Source: Lamellibrachia satsuma (lineage: Eukaryota > Annelida > Polychaeta > Sabellida > Siboglinidae). From it: 64,000 nucleotides of DNA. The notes under the pieces were generated by a model. That model did not search any database. It saw only the letters and a program-made list of their open reading frames with translations, and was not told the DNA's origin. Of the stretch, positions 21,575 through 30,960 are shown in pieces. Position 1 is the first letter of the stretch; each line of letters starts with the position of its first letter. The stretch lies in NCBI GenBank assembly GCA_033239005.1, contig BSQZ01000006.1, positions 6,933,501 through 6,997,500 of the forward strand, read 5' to 3'. The position numbers and the translations under genes are program-made.

Positions 21575-21823
21575 GTGGCTGGATATAAGGCTCACATAGG
21601 TTCAAAGGTTTCAAGGGAACAGCGAATAAATGGCCAAGAAGCAGCTGATGCAGTTAGGAAATTAAATAAATTAATTACTAGACAAAAAGAATTAGAAAGA
21701 AATAAAAGCAGCTTTTTTAGTGATGTGTCTGTAGATGGCGCTTGGGGTAAAAAAGGTAAAGGAATAAAAAAAACAAGCACTGTCATGCATACAAAATTCA
21801 AAACAATAAATATGGCCAGCTAA
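21575..21823 (+). CDS. Small basic late-type protein, start uncertain
   Basis: Open frame of about 80 codons (KAHIGSKVSREQRINGQEAA, then AVRKLNKLITRQKELERNKS). There is no ATG at its left end (the frame opens at a GTG), so the start was probably lost or belongs with the preceding frame. Lys/Arg-rich with a short helical region, it could be a DNA-binding core protein. Codon and base composition match the other element genes. Unknown family. Confidence 0.4.
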   Translation: MAGYKAHIGSKVSREQRINGQEAADAVRKLNKLITRQKELERNKSSFFSDVSVDGAWGKKGKGIKKTSTVMHTKFKTINMAS

Positions 21824-21851
21824 TGGTTGACACTAATAAATTATTAATAAC

Positions 21852-22244
21852 ATGAAGCTAGAAGCATATAAAGAGGGAAGCCTTGTTTATGATCAAATGG
21901 TTGATAGAAGTTTAATTGACCTCATTACAAAACGATTTAATCCTAAAACAAAATACAGTAAACTAGCTAAACAAGTGTTTCATGATTTTAATATTCTATC
22001 AGAAATACCCAAACATATGTCATCAAGAAAATACAAAATAGGCAAAGGAATTACATACTACCACGGACCAGACAAACTAGTAGATCGACTAACAGTATTA
22101 ACAGGAGTAAGGGCAGCAGGTAATTATAATATTGAAATGAGAAATGAAATTGTAGAAATACTAGATGAACTATTAAAAATAGGGGAAATTGATAAAGAAA
22201 CATATAATGACTATTCTAATAAATACTATTTAAATCCTGCCTAA
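21852..22244 (+). CDS. Intact small protein of the element, unknown function
   Basis: 130 codons from ATG 21852, uninterrupted, with a stop just before the next gene's promoter motif. Basic N-terminal half (ITKRFNPKTKYSKLAKQVFH). Then KIGKGITYYHGPDKLVDRL and a helical C-terminus (NEIVEILDELLKIGEIDKE). It looks like a conserved compact globular domain, probably a minor virion protein, but I cannot name it. One of the few genes of the element without a visible lesion. Confidence 0.55.
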   Translation: MKLEAYKEGSLVYDQMVDRSLIDLITKRFNPKTKYSKLAKQVFHDFNILSEIPKHMSSRKYKIGKGITYYHGPDKLVDRLTVLTGVRAAGNYNIEMRNEIVEILDELLKIGEIDKETYNDYSNKYYLNPA

Positions 22245-22247
22245 TCT

Positions 22248-22256
22248 TATAATATA
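22248..22256 (+). promoter_or_regulatory. TATAATATA start-site motif, capsid gene
   Basis: TATAATATA, then TACATG with the start at 22260. Preceded by CTAATCT. Confidence 0.5.
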
Positions 22257-22259
22257 TAC

Positions 22260-22517
22260 ATGCAAACCCCAATTGTTTTAAGTAGTGTAGATGGTGCTAA
22301 AGGAAGTAGTTCACATGATTTTATTGTGTCATTCCATCCCCAAATAAACATTAATAAGAACTGGAAGCACTATATATGCTTAGACACACTAAATATGTCA
22401 TATAGTTTGTATAATGTTACATCAGAATATAATAATAATTCATTTAAATACTCTTTATGCGGGACAAAGCTACCTACAAAAGAGTTAATGACATGGAAAC
22501 CGTGGCTCGTTTGCTGA
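22260..22517 (+). pseudogene. Probable capsid protein, N-terminus only
   Basis: ATG 22260 opens a protein whose first ~63 residues are beta-strand-rich (SSHDFIVSFHPQININKNWK, ICLDTLNMSYSLYNVTSEYN), as at the start of a jelly-roll minor capsid/penton-type protein of Polinton-like viruses. After KYS (about 22450) the sequence switches to unrelated DNA and the frame stops at 22517. This is therefore a truncated gene at a deletion junction. The capsid assignment rests on gene position and general look and is tentative. Confidence 0.45.
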
Positions 22518-22685
22518 AGACAACAAAGTCAAATGTGTGTTTGTATACGAGCTTTATAATAAGCCAAATAGAAAAATGCAATACAATAATATGTATACAT
22601 CATAAATACATTATTTTTATACAATGAAAACAGTTGTGACCTAGTTTATATACTCTGACAAAATATCAGCAAAGGTGGGGGAACC
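22454..22685 (+). repeat. Duplicated segment, copy 1 (carries a C-terminal ORF tail)
   Basis: About 232 bp nearly identical to 22977-23208 (offset 523 bp; a few differences such as TTTATGC/TTTATGT). It encodes, with one frameshift, the end of a viral-looking protein: ATYKRVNDMETVARL in one frame, then YELYNKPNRKMQYNNMYTS and a stop at about 22604 in the next. This is probably the 3' end of another gene of the element, brought next to the capsid start by deletion. Confidence 0.65.
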
Positions 22686-22976
22686 CACCACCGAACATAT
22701 ATCACACAAAGTTAGTAAACCGACCCAACTAGAAATCAAACAAACACTGGTGCAGATGGGGTAGGAGGGTGGGTAAAAACATAAAAAAATATCGAGAGCA
22801 ACAAATATTTTACCTTCGTAAACTTTGGCCAATATCGAAAGAAAGGCTAATTATTATGCGTGCATTTTGATTGTAAGAAATTGTCACATGGTGAGGTCGG
22901 CTTACCGTACAATCAAAATATAAGCTGCAGCCTTGCCCACATAAATATCATTTGAGTTTTCAATTCAAATGATGGT
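22686..22976. repeat. Spacer with inverted repeats between the duplicated copies
   Basis: Holds two hairpin-forming pairs: ATTTTGATTGT (about 22864) with ACAATCAAAAT (about 22908), and a larger one at 22936-22986 whose right arm runs into copy 2. No gene. Confidence 0.5.
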
Positions 22977-22986
22977 TTTATGTGGG
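22936..22986. repeat. Hairpin at the duplication boundary
   Basis: CCCACATAAATATCATTTGA pairs with TCAAATGATGGTTTTATGTG (one small bulge) around a ~10-nt loop. Confidence 0.7.
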
Positions 22987-23208
22987 ACAAAGCTACCTAC
23001 AAAAGAGTTAATGACATGGAAACCGTGGCTCGTTTGCTGAAGACAACAAAGTCAAATGTATGTTTGTATACGAGCTTTATAATAAGCCAAATAGAAAAAT
23101 GCAATACAATAATATGTATACATCATAAATACATTATTTTTATACAATGAAAACAGTTGTGACCTAGTTTATATACTCTGACAAAATATCAGCAAAGGTG
23201 GGGGAACC
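22977..23208 (+). repeat. Duplicated segment, copy 2
   Basis: Second copy of 22454-22685, same orientation. It diverges after GGGGGAACC. Confidence 0.85.
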
Positions 23209-23269
23209 AACCACACAAGGCCAATCTGTAATGCACGATTGCAGAATGGCTCCCCCCACCCCACAAGAT

Positions 23270-23505
23270 TGACCTAAACCACGTAGACCAGCCTGACCTA
23301 AACCATGTAGACCAGCCAGACCTAAACCAAGTAGACCAGCCAGATCTAAACCATGTAGACCAGCCAGATATAAACCATGTAGACCAGCCTGACCTAAACC
23401 ATGTAGACCAGCCAGATCTAAACCATGTAGACCAGCCAGATATAAACCATGTAGACCAGTCTGACCTAAACCACGTAGACCAGCCTGACCTAAACCCGAC
23501 CAGAG
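23270..23505. repeat. 24-bp minisatellite, about 10 copies
   Basis: Unit GTAGACCAGCCTGACCTAAA + CCAT, 24 bp (8 codons, so it gives a long minus-strand ORF without meaning). Variants GACCT, GATCT and GATAT alternate, giving a three-unit (72-bp) higher-order pattern. Confidence 0.95.
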
Positions 23506-24145
23506 ATACACATGGACCACTTTAGAGAATTAGCTTGTATCCATACGACAAACATTGTTATTAAGCATCCATTCAATAGTAGTCAATATTGTACACTATT
23601 TCACAGATAAATTCATATCTTTGACCACAAATATTACATATGATTTGTGAATGTAGTGTGTATGCAAAAATATATGCTAACTACTGGCACAAACAAGACA
23701 ACACATTTTGGTAATTCATAATAACACATAACTTTGACTTAGTTTATGCAAAATTCCTTAACTCTAATTTATGATAATTGCATATACCCCACTAATTATA
23801 AACCGTATGTAATTATCATTAATATAATTCGTTTAGACCCTAAATAGAGTCAATATAACACACAGTGTGACCAATTTTTAGTATACCCGAGTATCCATAC
23901 AACAAACATATCTCCCTGTATCCTTTCAACAATCATCTTCAGATCAGCATTAACACTGACATAAGTGATGATGAACTTGCTGTATTACCGCTGAGGTGAA
24001 GCATTGTTGTTTCAAAACAAGTTTAGATGCGATTAACGCCTTAACATGCACTATTTTACAATCTAGCATTACCTACGAGTAATACCTGTCAACATTATCA
24101 ATTCATCTAAGCACAAAAGTTGTCAGAAAATAATGAAAACTTACT
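23506..24145. other. Unassigned AT-rich sequence
   Basis: No gene. The phrase TATCCATACGACAAAC (23537) recurs as TATCCATACAACAAAC at 23890, and its reverse complement appears near 24250. Confidence 0.5.
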
Positions 24146-24335
24146 TCGTATGTGTTGATTTCTTTGTATTCGCTGCCCATGTAGAACAAATCAACAACGC
24201 CAAATGGCAGTATTTTTCTATATTCCCATATTAACCTCGTGCATGTTGTATGGATACGGGAACTCTTTTGAGGGGCTGTACATCGACCGAACCATATCAC
24301 GCTAATTAAAACAATAATTGTCCATCTACAACAAA
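24146..24335 (-). CDS. Candidate minus-strand exon
   Basis: The minus strand is open from the minisatellite to a consensus donor GTAAGT at about 24147. The last part reads WEYRKILPFGVVDLFYMGSE, with YKEINTYE at the splice edge, more protein-like than surrounding sequence. The upstream boundary is uncertain; an acceptor ending ATAG lies just before KILPFG. No family recognised, and it could be chance. Confidence 0.25.
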
Positions 24336-24613
24336 CTGGGTTGTGGATGTCAGGGGTGACAAGCTGGGTGGTGGATGTCAGGGGTGACAAGCTGGGTGGT
24401 GGATGTCAGGGGTGACAAGGTGGGTGGTGGATGTCAGGGGTGACAAGCTGGGGTGGTGGATGTCAGGGGTGACAAGGTGGGTGGTGGATGTCAGGGTTGA
24501 CGAGGTGGGTGGTGGATGTCAGGGGTGACAAGGTGGGTGGTGGATGTCAGGGGTGACAAGCTGGGTGGTGGATGTCAGGGGTGACAAGCTGGGTGGTGGA
24601 TGTCAGGGGTGAG
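24330..24613. repeat. 28-bp minisatellite, about 10 copies
   Basis: Unit GGTGGTGGATGTCAGGGGTG + ACAAGCTG, 28 bp, with CAAGG/CAAGC and a GACGAGG variant. It truncates the integrase-like fragment to its right. Confidence 0.95.
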
Positions 24614-24922
24614 AGTCGCACTCTCTGTTTCTGTAGTTGCTGTCCACAAGATGAGATCATCAGGCATTGATTGTGTGATGAGTGCTTCAGGTTCTGTTGT
24701 AATTTCTGTAGGTGTGTTGAGGATAGCCAGGAGGTCATCCTTTGTCTGAAGCCTCTCAACGATCTCAGAAGGGAGGCTGGAAGATGTCAGTCCAACTCTG
24801 GGCTCTGTACCAAACATTGCGGCATATGGCATGCCCTTAATGCCAAAGCGATAAGCAGAGTTCTTCATGTTCTGCACGAAGTGAAGACACATAAACCAGT
24901 CCTGTGTATCGATGCCAGTCAC
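24614..24922 (-). pseudogene. Integrase-like fragment (KRBA2/Ginger-type)
   Basis: Minus-strand codons read DWFMCLHFVQNMKNSAYRFG, then KGMPYAAMFGTEPRVGL and SSSLPSEIVERL. The phrases matching a Y-x-P-x-x-x-x-F-G segment downstream of a DDE core are typical of integrase-derived genes annotated as KRAB-A domain-containing protein 2-like, and of Ginger transposons. The catalytic core is absent. The fragment ends where the 28-bp array begins. Confidence 0.55.
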
Positions 24923-25739
24923 TTAAGCCATTTATCAATGCATGTCCAGACATTCAGGCCAGCCATTTTTCCAGACAGAAGACTTGGTTTCCCAACAGTT
25001 TGAAGTTTTGAATTGAGGAGGTTTTGTCCTGTCCTTATGTCTGGTTACCAAACTGTACATTATGTCAAGGACATTATTAGTACTACCATGATTCTCATGC
25101 TTTAGCAAATATATGTTCAGATCACCACACATAAATATTGCTTTAATAGATTTTGCATCACCAAAATATTGGTAATTATAATAGTGTAAATTTTTTACAC
25201 GGCTTATAAAAAATAGTTATTTAACATAAACAATACCCTATCTACACTGGCATATCAAGAACATACTGTAGTTATAATGTAAACGGGTTACTATAGCAGT
25301 TTCAGTTGGTGAATGCTTGGGTGCCTTTCCATTACCTGTCTATCAAATCAGAGTGCACTGGTGAGATAGCTGTCAAGCAGCTGAGAGGGATGGTCGTATA
25401 CACATATATGGATAACTGATCATCAAAATTCATGAGGAATGGTAACTTGAGTAATAAGTATGTCTGAGGAATTGTGAAAACTGACATTAACATAGAATTC
25501 ACATTTGAACAATATTATAATGATACAAAAATTATTATCCAGTATGCTTGAAATGGTCAACAGTCAAACTGTTTAAAAACAGTGCCATGTTTCCAGGCAT
25601 TTCATGAAATGACTGAAGTTTTCTGGCATTTCACAAAATGACACGCATAGTGCGTGCGTGCGTGCGTGCATGCGTGCGTGCGTGCGTACATGTGTGACAT
25701 ACTTTCTGTCATATGAAGATACCATATTGTGCTAATCAG
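24923..25739. other. Unassigned sequence with (GTGC)n microsatellite at 25650-25690
   Basis: No gene recognised. A GTGCGTGC run lies near 25648-25690. Confidence 0.6.
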
Positions 25740-26121
25740 TCAGCAAATGATTGATTTCAATACCAAGAAGGACAACAGAGTCCACGCAGTGGATGGAGGT
25801 ATTCTCAGATGTGAAATATGTGATGACTGTTGCCTCCTGCCAAAGCAGATTGCCTGAAATTTATCTGGATTGGCCTTCATCTGGTGGCAGAGCAGTCCTG
25901 TTGCAATATGCGAATGAGTCAGGGTTTGAGTGAGCATATGACAGGGTGTTATCGTCAGCATAGTTGTAGAGAGAGGACCTATCCAGAATGTAAAAGATAT
26001 CATTAATAAAGATATTGAAAAGAAGAGGGCCCAGAATAGAGCCTTGTGGTACACCCTTGATGATTTCAGTCCAGTCACTGTGCACACAGTTCCTTGTTGG
26101 TTGAAAGATCATTGCACTCAT
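25740..26121 (-). pseudogene. RT fragment of a non-LTR retrotransposon
   Basis: Minus strand: SDWTEIIKGVPQGSILGPLL, NIFINDIFYIL, then NYADDNTLSYAHSN, covering RT motifs B to C with the catalytic YADD. A second frame adds MKANPDKFQAICFGRRQ, the next RT segment. CR1/Jockey-type. Both ends are missing and there is a frameshift between the parts. Confidence 0.75.
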
Positions 26122-26987
26122 TTAATCCATAGTTACTGGTGATGTTTCACTTTCTGTACATGTGCAATAACATGTTTGTGCTTGAGACTGAAATGTTGTC
26201 TCTGTTTGGGGGACCGCTGAAGTCATTTGTGCACTCTCCGATTGTGATGTTTTATAAACGTGACCTTATATTATAACTTTCCATTACAAGGGAAAGGTAT
26301 GTTTTAACTTTAAAATGCATTCATTGCGAAGAACATAAGTTGGGCTTTTCGACTGGGTATACTTTATTTGCACTGGAATTATAACTATCAATTTGAAGAC
26401 AGTTTAAACATGCAGATGTATGGTGTTACATATGGTAATTTCAAGTAGATTAGCGTATATTACCGGTTCGACCACTGGCAACGTTCACCTTGTTTTAATA
26501 TATTGTGTACATGGCTACATGTACGTCACTATGTAATATGTATTGTGTACATGGCTACATGTACCTTACTATGTAATATGATTATTGTGCATGTTCCATA
26601 TGTGCCTATATCATATTCTTATTATTTGGACTATCATGCCAACCATGAAAACCTCAGGAATAAACTGAAGTGAGTTAATAAATTGTTGTTGGTATGGATG
26701 TAAGGATTTATTTAGGTTGTATTATACTTACATACACATACCAAGCATTGATATTACCTTGTGCATTTTACACAAATCTTGTTGGCTAAGAAACCGTGGA
26801 AGGCTAAATACATTAATGTGTAAAATAGTCATTATTTAATAGTGAAACGTGCTTTATTATACTTTATTATACTTATAATGATCCAATGTGTTTGACTATA
26901 TAGCATCGTATGAAAAAAACGCAGAACTGATCAAACCTTGTTTGATAATAGCTTTTGTAAGAAAGCTTGCCATCATCTTTTGGATCG
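26122..26987. other. Unassigned AT-rich sequence with a 40-bp tandem duplication
   Basis: TATTGTGTACATGGCTACAT starts at 26501 and 26541, two copies of a 40-bp unit differing at a few bases. Nothing else recognised. Confidence 0.6.
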
Positions 26988-27552
26988 TCACCTGGCACTT
27001 GTCATAATAAACAGCAGAACATTCTTTCTGGTATTTACAGGCCCAATTTTCGGCATAATCCATCCTGGACTGGTGCCTCTTTCTTCTCCGCCATGGATAT
27101 CTTCAGTGTGCGAACCAGTGCATATAGTGACCCGGTGACAGTGCTCCTGGAACTCAGCCAACAGCTCTATTGCTGTCCATTCAGGTGATGGGAGCTGTAA
27201 TGATAGCCGTGTTCGCGTTGCTGTTGCTGAGGTCAAGCCTTCAGAGCTCGAGTGCTCCACTGTAGTGCAGCGTAATCTTTTGACCTGCCTGTCCTTTTCA
27301 TGTAGGGCCTTCTTCAGCTGGTCTTTGGGTTCTTACTGAAGGGCATCTTTCCCACCAAACTAAGACAAGGAGATCAACACAAACAAAATATAGTTGAGAA
27401 TAATTTATTAGACACACATAGTAATAATGATGTCTTATATAGCAGCGGTCCGGGAGCACTGGTATCCGCCAACACAAGACAGTAATAGCGCTTGTTTCAT
27501 ATTCAGAGCTAGTTTTGGCAGCAATTAACGTAGCGCCCACCCTTCACACAAT
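26988..27552 (-). mobile_element. Possible LTR and gag start of a retroelement
   Basis: Read on the minus strand from about 27552: a GC-richer block (GGGTGGGCGCTACG), then GCTATATAAGAC (TATA-box-like, about 27430) and TCTAATAAATTATT (poly(A)-signal-like), then a short ORF (MEHSSSEGLTSATATRTRLS). The order TATA box, AATAAA, downstream ORF is that of an LTR U3-R followed by gag. No second LTR or target duplication was found, so this is tentative. Confidence 0.3.
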
Positions 27553-28071
27553 TGTGATTGGTGCAGTGCGTGTTAGAGTTAGTGAGTCAACGACAGGCTA
27601 CACATGTACTCCCTATGTGGAAAGGATCTTTTTTTAACTTCCCTGGCATAAACATCATATAGAAGGGACTTTTGTGTGTCTCATCCAAAAGACATGTATG
27701 CAATGATGACTATGGATGGTTATTTAAGCAAATATATAAAGAGAGTAGGCCTCTTTACATAAATATACATTTAATCACACAATCCTTCTTGAGGAATCTC
27801 CAGTTTCTTTGCACATTGGCCGCCTGCTTCGGGAGAGAATCTCAGTCATCTTTGGTTGCCTCTCGGCCTATCTGGCCGACTGCTGTCTACCTGCCTCTTT
27901 GGTTTCTGTGGCGACTTACACTGTTCTTAAAAAGTTCTTAAAACAAGTATAAATCTACTCGATACGTTTATCATAGTTTATTTTATTTATTTGTGATGTA
28001 GATTCAGTATTGTTGTATACTTTTTCCAAGTCTATATTTTAACATATCTTTAAACATATAAAATATCTTAC
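27553..28071. other. Unassigned sequence
   Basis: No convincing gene or repeat. Confidence 0.5.
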
Positions 28072-28171
28072 CACGCCTTCTCTCCCAGTGGTCTCGGAGG
28101 TTATGCCTCTTGCGCGCCCTGTAAGCCTTCAGTTTCTTGGCTGACATCGGAGCAGCATGTATCTTGTTCCA
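28072..28171 (-). CDS. Candidate exon, basic peptide
   Basis: On the minus strand, CTTTTATTTGACTTCAG (acceptor) precedes 100 nt of open frame (MSAKKLKAYRARKRHNLRDH, then WERRR) and a donor GTAAGA. GC-rich compared with the flanks. The Arg/Lys-rich text looks like a nucleic-acid-binding segment. Family not recognised. Confidence 0.3.
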
Positions 28172-28361
28172 CTGAAGTCAAATAAAAGGGTATTGTTAGA
28201 CAATAAACAATGCATGTCCATAGTATTCCACTGAAGCTTTTGCCAGAAGTTGTGATATTCTGGTCAATAATTCTTGATACATAGGCAGTACTAGTTAATT
28301 ATTAAATACTTGTCTACATAATTAGCTCTAATAATATAAAAAAGAAGTCATCACCACTTAC

Positions 28362-28454
28362 ACATGATCATTTGGCCTCTTTGGCCCGCCACTCCGGGTC
28401 ATTTCGGTGTAGCCTCAGGCTCTGGTACTCTTGATGCAGCACCCATTGTGGGAT
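28362..28454 (-). CDS. Candidate exon, EWRAKEAK-ending
   Basis: Minus strand: acceptor TTTTTTCCAG, then IPQWVLHQEYQSLRLHRNDP and EWRAKEAK, a TGA, and GTAAGT shortly after. The stop precedes the donor-like site, so it would be a terminal exon, or the frame has decayed. It lies upstream (minus sense) of the 28072-28171 candidate, but the two frames do not join. Confidence 0.25.
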
Positions 28455-29609
28455 CTGGAAAAAACAAGCATAACACTAAAACAGTGAAACCATATGTCGC
28501 CTGAAACCGTCCGCTGGTTGGAGCATTTGAATTATTTTGTTTGTTCCCGCGCAAAACACAGCAAACCGCATATTATCGTTCCCGGTGATGAAGTGCACAT
28601 TTGATCTCATCTGAAATTGTGAAATTACTCAATACCAGACATTAATAACTTTCAAGTTGTTATCCACAAGCAGCACACTAGTGAACGACTTCAATACATC
28701 CGAAAAAAGTGTAGTAACATACGAAAAACGCTTACCAAAACTGTTCTTTGGGACTTGGGCAAAGTGAGACTTCTTCCTATTCGTTTGGCATCGCACTAGT
28801 TCATGAGAACATCTCTAGGTGGTAGCACCGGGTAAATCGCCACTTAGCAGTTCTTGTCGATGTACGGTTTTGGGCAATGTAACAAGTGCTATATGTTATT
28901 GATGGTGTATTCATATTTCTCACTAATGTATAAAACCCTTCTCACAATGCAACTGCAAACGTGCGACATATGGTTCCATAAAAAAATTGGTCTTGTGGCC
29001 TACCACTAGTTATTACCATTTTGTGTGCCACACAATGTGTGTCCAAAGTATCCTGCCGAGACATCACATTATGTGTGAAATCCTTGTTTTGTTATGATAT
29101 TTTGTGATGTATTTACCTCTATGAATACTGCCGACATATGGTTTCACAAAAACTTCCCCAACACAAACAATATTGAGAAGTCAGGAATTTCACCAGAAGT
29201 GTTAATATTGTTATTTGTAATTCCCAAGATACATACCATTATAGTTCAATGTTAACTATATGTCTGGCACACATAGCTCGAATAATAAAACTGTTTTAAG
29301 GAAGTCATTATAAAAGTATTTCACAAAGATGACCCATTTTTCGGCAACAACACTCAGCATTTCTTGGTACATATACAAAAGTAGGGTTCCCCAAGAATCC
29401 CTAATCCAGATCCTAATTACAACCATCTACTCAGTTGAAGTAATGGTCCTAAATATCGTTTGTGAACGTTTCATGAGAAATGACCATATATATTCTTGTT
29501 CATATTGATCAATGTTTCTTCTTGTGGTTGCATAAGAACAATTACACCACATTTATAAATAATCTGCTAGTCAGCTTGCAGGTAATCACTTTGTTCTCTT
29601 TCTATGCAG
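28455..29609. other. Unassigned sequence, probably intronic or intergenic
   Basis: No gene or clear repeat. Confidence 0.5.
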
Positions 29610-29825
29610 ACTTACGAGGAAGCACTGGCTCTTGCACTGCGTGTGGTTGGTGAGAATCACGATACTACACGCATTCTCTACTACAACATGGGGAACTACT
29701 ACAAAGACACAGACAACTATGAATTGGCCCGTGTCCACTTCAGGAACAGCTATTGTATCAGTTTGAAACTTTATGGGAAAGATCACCATTTAACCCTCAA
29801 CATTTTCAAGTGTTGCGATTACTAA
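29610..29825 (+). CDS. TPR-repeat exon (kinesin-light-chain-like)
   Basis: A splice acceptor (TTCTCTTTCTATGCAG) precedes TYEEALALALRVVGENHDTT, then YYNMGNYYKDTDNYELARVH and a third half-repeat (KLYGKDHHLTLN). The spacing matches the 42-residue TPR of kinesin light chain and related TPR_12 proteins. In the same frame there is a TAA at 29823, followed by a Gln/Thr-rich tail (29826-29999). The exon is therefore either terminal or slightly decayed. Upstream exons were not found. This is the best candidate for a host gene piece. Confidence 0.6.
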   Translation, partial: TYEEALALALRVVGENHDTTRILYYNMGNYYKDTDNYELARVHFRNSYCISLKLYGKDHHLTLNIFKCCDY

Positions 29826-29999
29826 AAGTTTGTGAAAATAGCTCAACAAACAGGAGATGCCGTTCCTGAGATGCCTCCTCAGACTAAGACCCAGACTCAG
29901 ACCAAAGCTCAGACTCAGACTAGGACCCAGACTCCATCTCAGACTAGGACCCAGACTCAGACCAAAGCTCAGACTCAGGCTCAGATGCCCGAGTGACAA
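29826..29999 (+). other. In-frame QT-rich tail after the TPR stop
   Basis: Still in the TPR frame: KFVKIAQQTGDAVPEMPPQT, then alternating QT/KTQT/RTQT residues from a 6-bp based repeat (CAGACT/CAGACC), ending at TGA 29997. It may be former coding sequence past a premature stop, or read-through of a 3' UTR. Confidence 0.4.
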
Positions 30000-30105
30000 C
30001 AATATCATTCTGGAGATGTCATGCTGATGAATGCAATGTTGGGAGATTTTCAGAAATCTTGGTTTTGTGGACAAATTAAACAAAGGACCATAAGATATCC
30101 ATAGC

Positions 30106-30470
30106 AAAGAGTGCGTGCGTGCGTGCATGTGCGCATTCGTGTGTGCGTGGAAATTGTGTGTACCTTTGTTATATTTTTGGTAGTGTAGATCTGTTATTTT
30201 TGGTAGTGTAGATCTATTATTTTTGGTAGTGTAGATCTGTTATTCAGCACATCAAACTTGTGCTTGTTATGGGACAAGTACACATAGATCACAAAGATCA
30301 CATGTAGATTACATAGATCACATGTAGATCACACGTAGAGCACATGTAGATCACATAGATCATATTATGTAGATCACATATATCACATAAATCACATGTA
30401 GATCACACATAGATCACATGTAGTTCACATAGATCACATGTAGATCTAATGTAGATCACATAGATCTTCT
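30106..30470. repeat. Cluster of short tandem repeats
   Basis: A GTGCGTGC run (30110-30145), then three 24-bp TTATTTTTGGTAGTGTAGAT units (30170-30245), then a degenerate array of AGATCACATGTAGATCACAT (30275-30470) unusually rich in GATC. Confidence 0.9.
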
Positions 30471-30549
30471 ACATGAGCCAGAATTTACACCAGCCATCTC
30501 AGCATGATATTTAGGAGTCACCTTTGATAATAATTTTTATTTTAGACAG

Positions 30550-30960
30550 CATATTTTACAAACTTGTCGTTGCTGCTTTTATCACATTCCTGACCTTTGT
30601 CGTATTCGCCGGCTGTCGCCAAAACCATTGCAACTGCTGTTGTTAGCAGTAGACTTGACTATTGCAATTCCCTTTATCATATTATTGCTCTCAAGGACAT
30701 CTTGAAACTTCAACGTGTGTTAAATTGTTTGGCAAGGGTAGTTACCCTGTCTCCTCGTTTCTCTCACTCAGCACCACTTCTTAAATCATTGCATTGGCTC
30801 CCTGTCTGATATCGCATTATTTTTAACATATGTACAATTACCTATCAAGCAACATTTCGTAGTAAACTAAAAACCCACCTGTTTAAACTTGCTTATCCTC
30901 CATTGCTCCCCAGCGTACCAATCCAACTGTTTAAAACTGGAACTGCTTATCGATTATGAA
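30550..30960 (+). pseudogene. C-terminal RT fragment of a non-LTR retrotransposon
   Basis: Plus strand: AKTIATAVVSSRLDYCNSLY, LKLQRVLNCLARVV, LLKSLHWLPV, then after an internal deletion KLKTHLFKLAYPP. The SRLDYCNSL and LHWLPV motifs mark the C-terminal domain of L2/CR1-group polymerases. Dead copy, followed by 3' tail sequence to about 31060. Confidence 0.75.

Larger units (their letters stand above)
14400..22610 (+). mobile_element. Endogenous Polinton/adintovirus-like element, right part deleted
   Basis: Eight to nine genes on one strand form a virus-like set: protein-primed family-B DNA polymerase, A32-type packaging ATPase, zinc-ribbon/PLA2-like protein, retroviral-type integrase with chromodomain, zinc-ribbon gene, three small late-type genes and the N-terminus of a probable capsid protein. 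PolB plus integrase plus packaging ATPase on one element is the hallmark of Polintons/Mavericks and adintoviruses. Composition is much more AT-rich than the flanks. Most genes have frameshifts or stops, so it is a fossil. The major capsid gene, an adenain-type protease and terminal inverted repeats were not found; the capsid ORF jumps at about 22450-22461 to unrelated sequence. Both ends are unresolved. Confidence 0.85.

Noticed and set aside
23270..23505. Possible CRISPR-like array
   Set aside because: Units are contiguous tandem repeats without unique spacers, in animal DNA.
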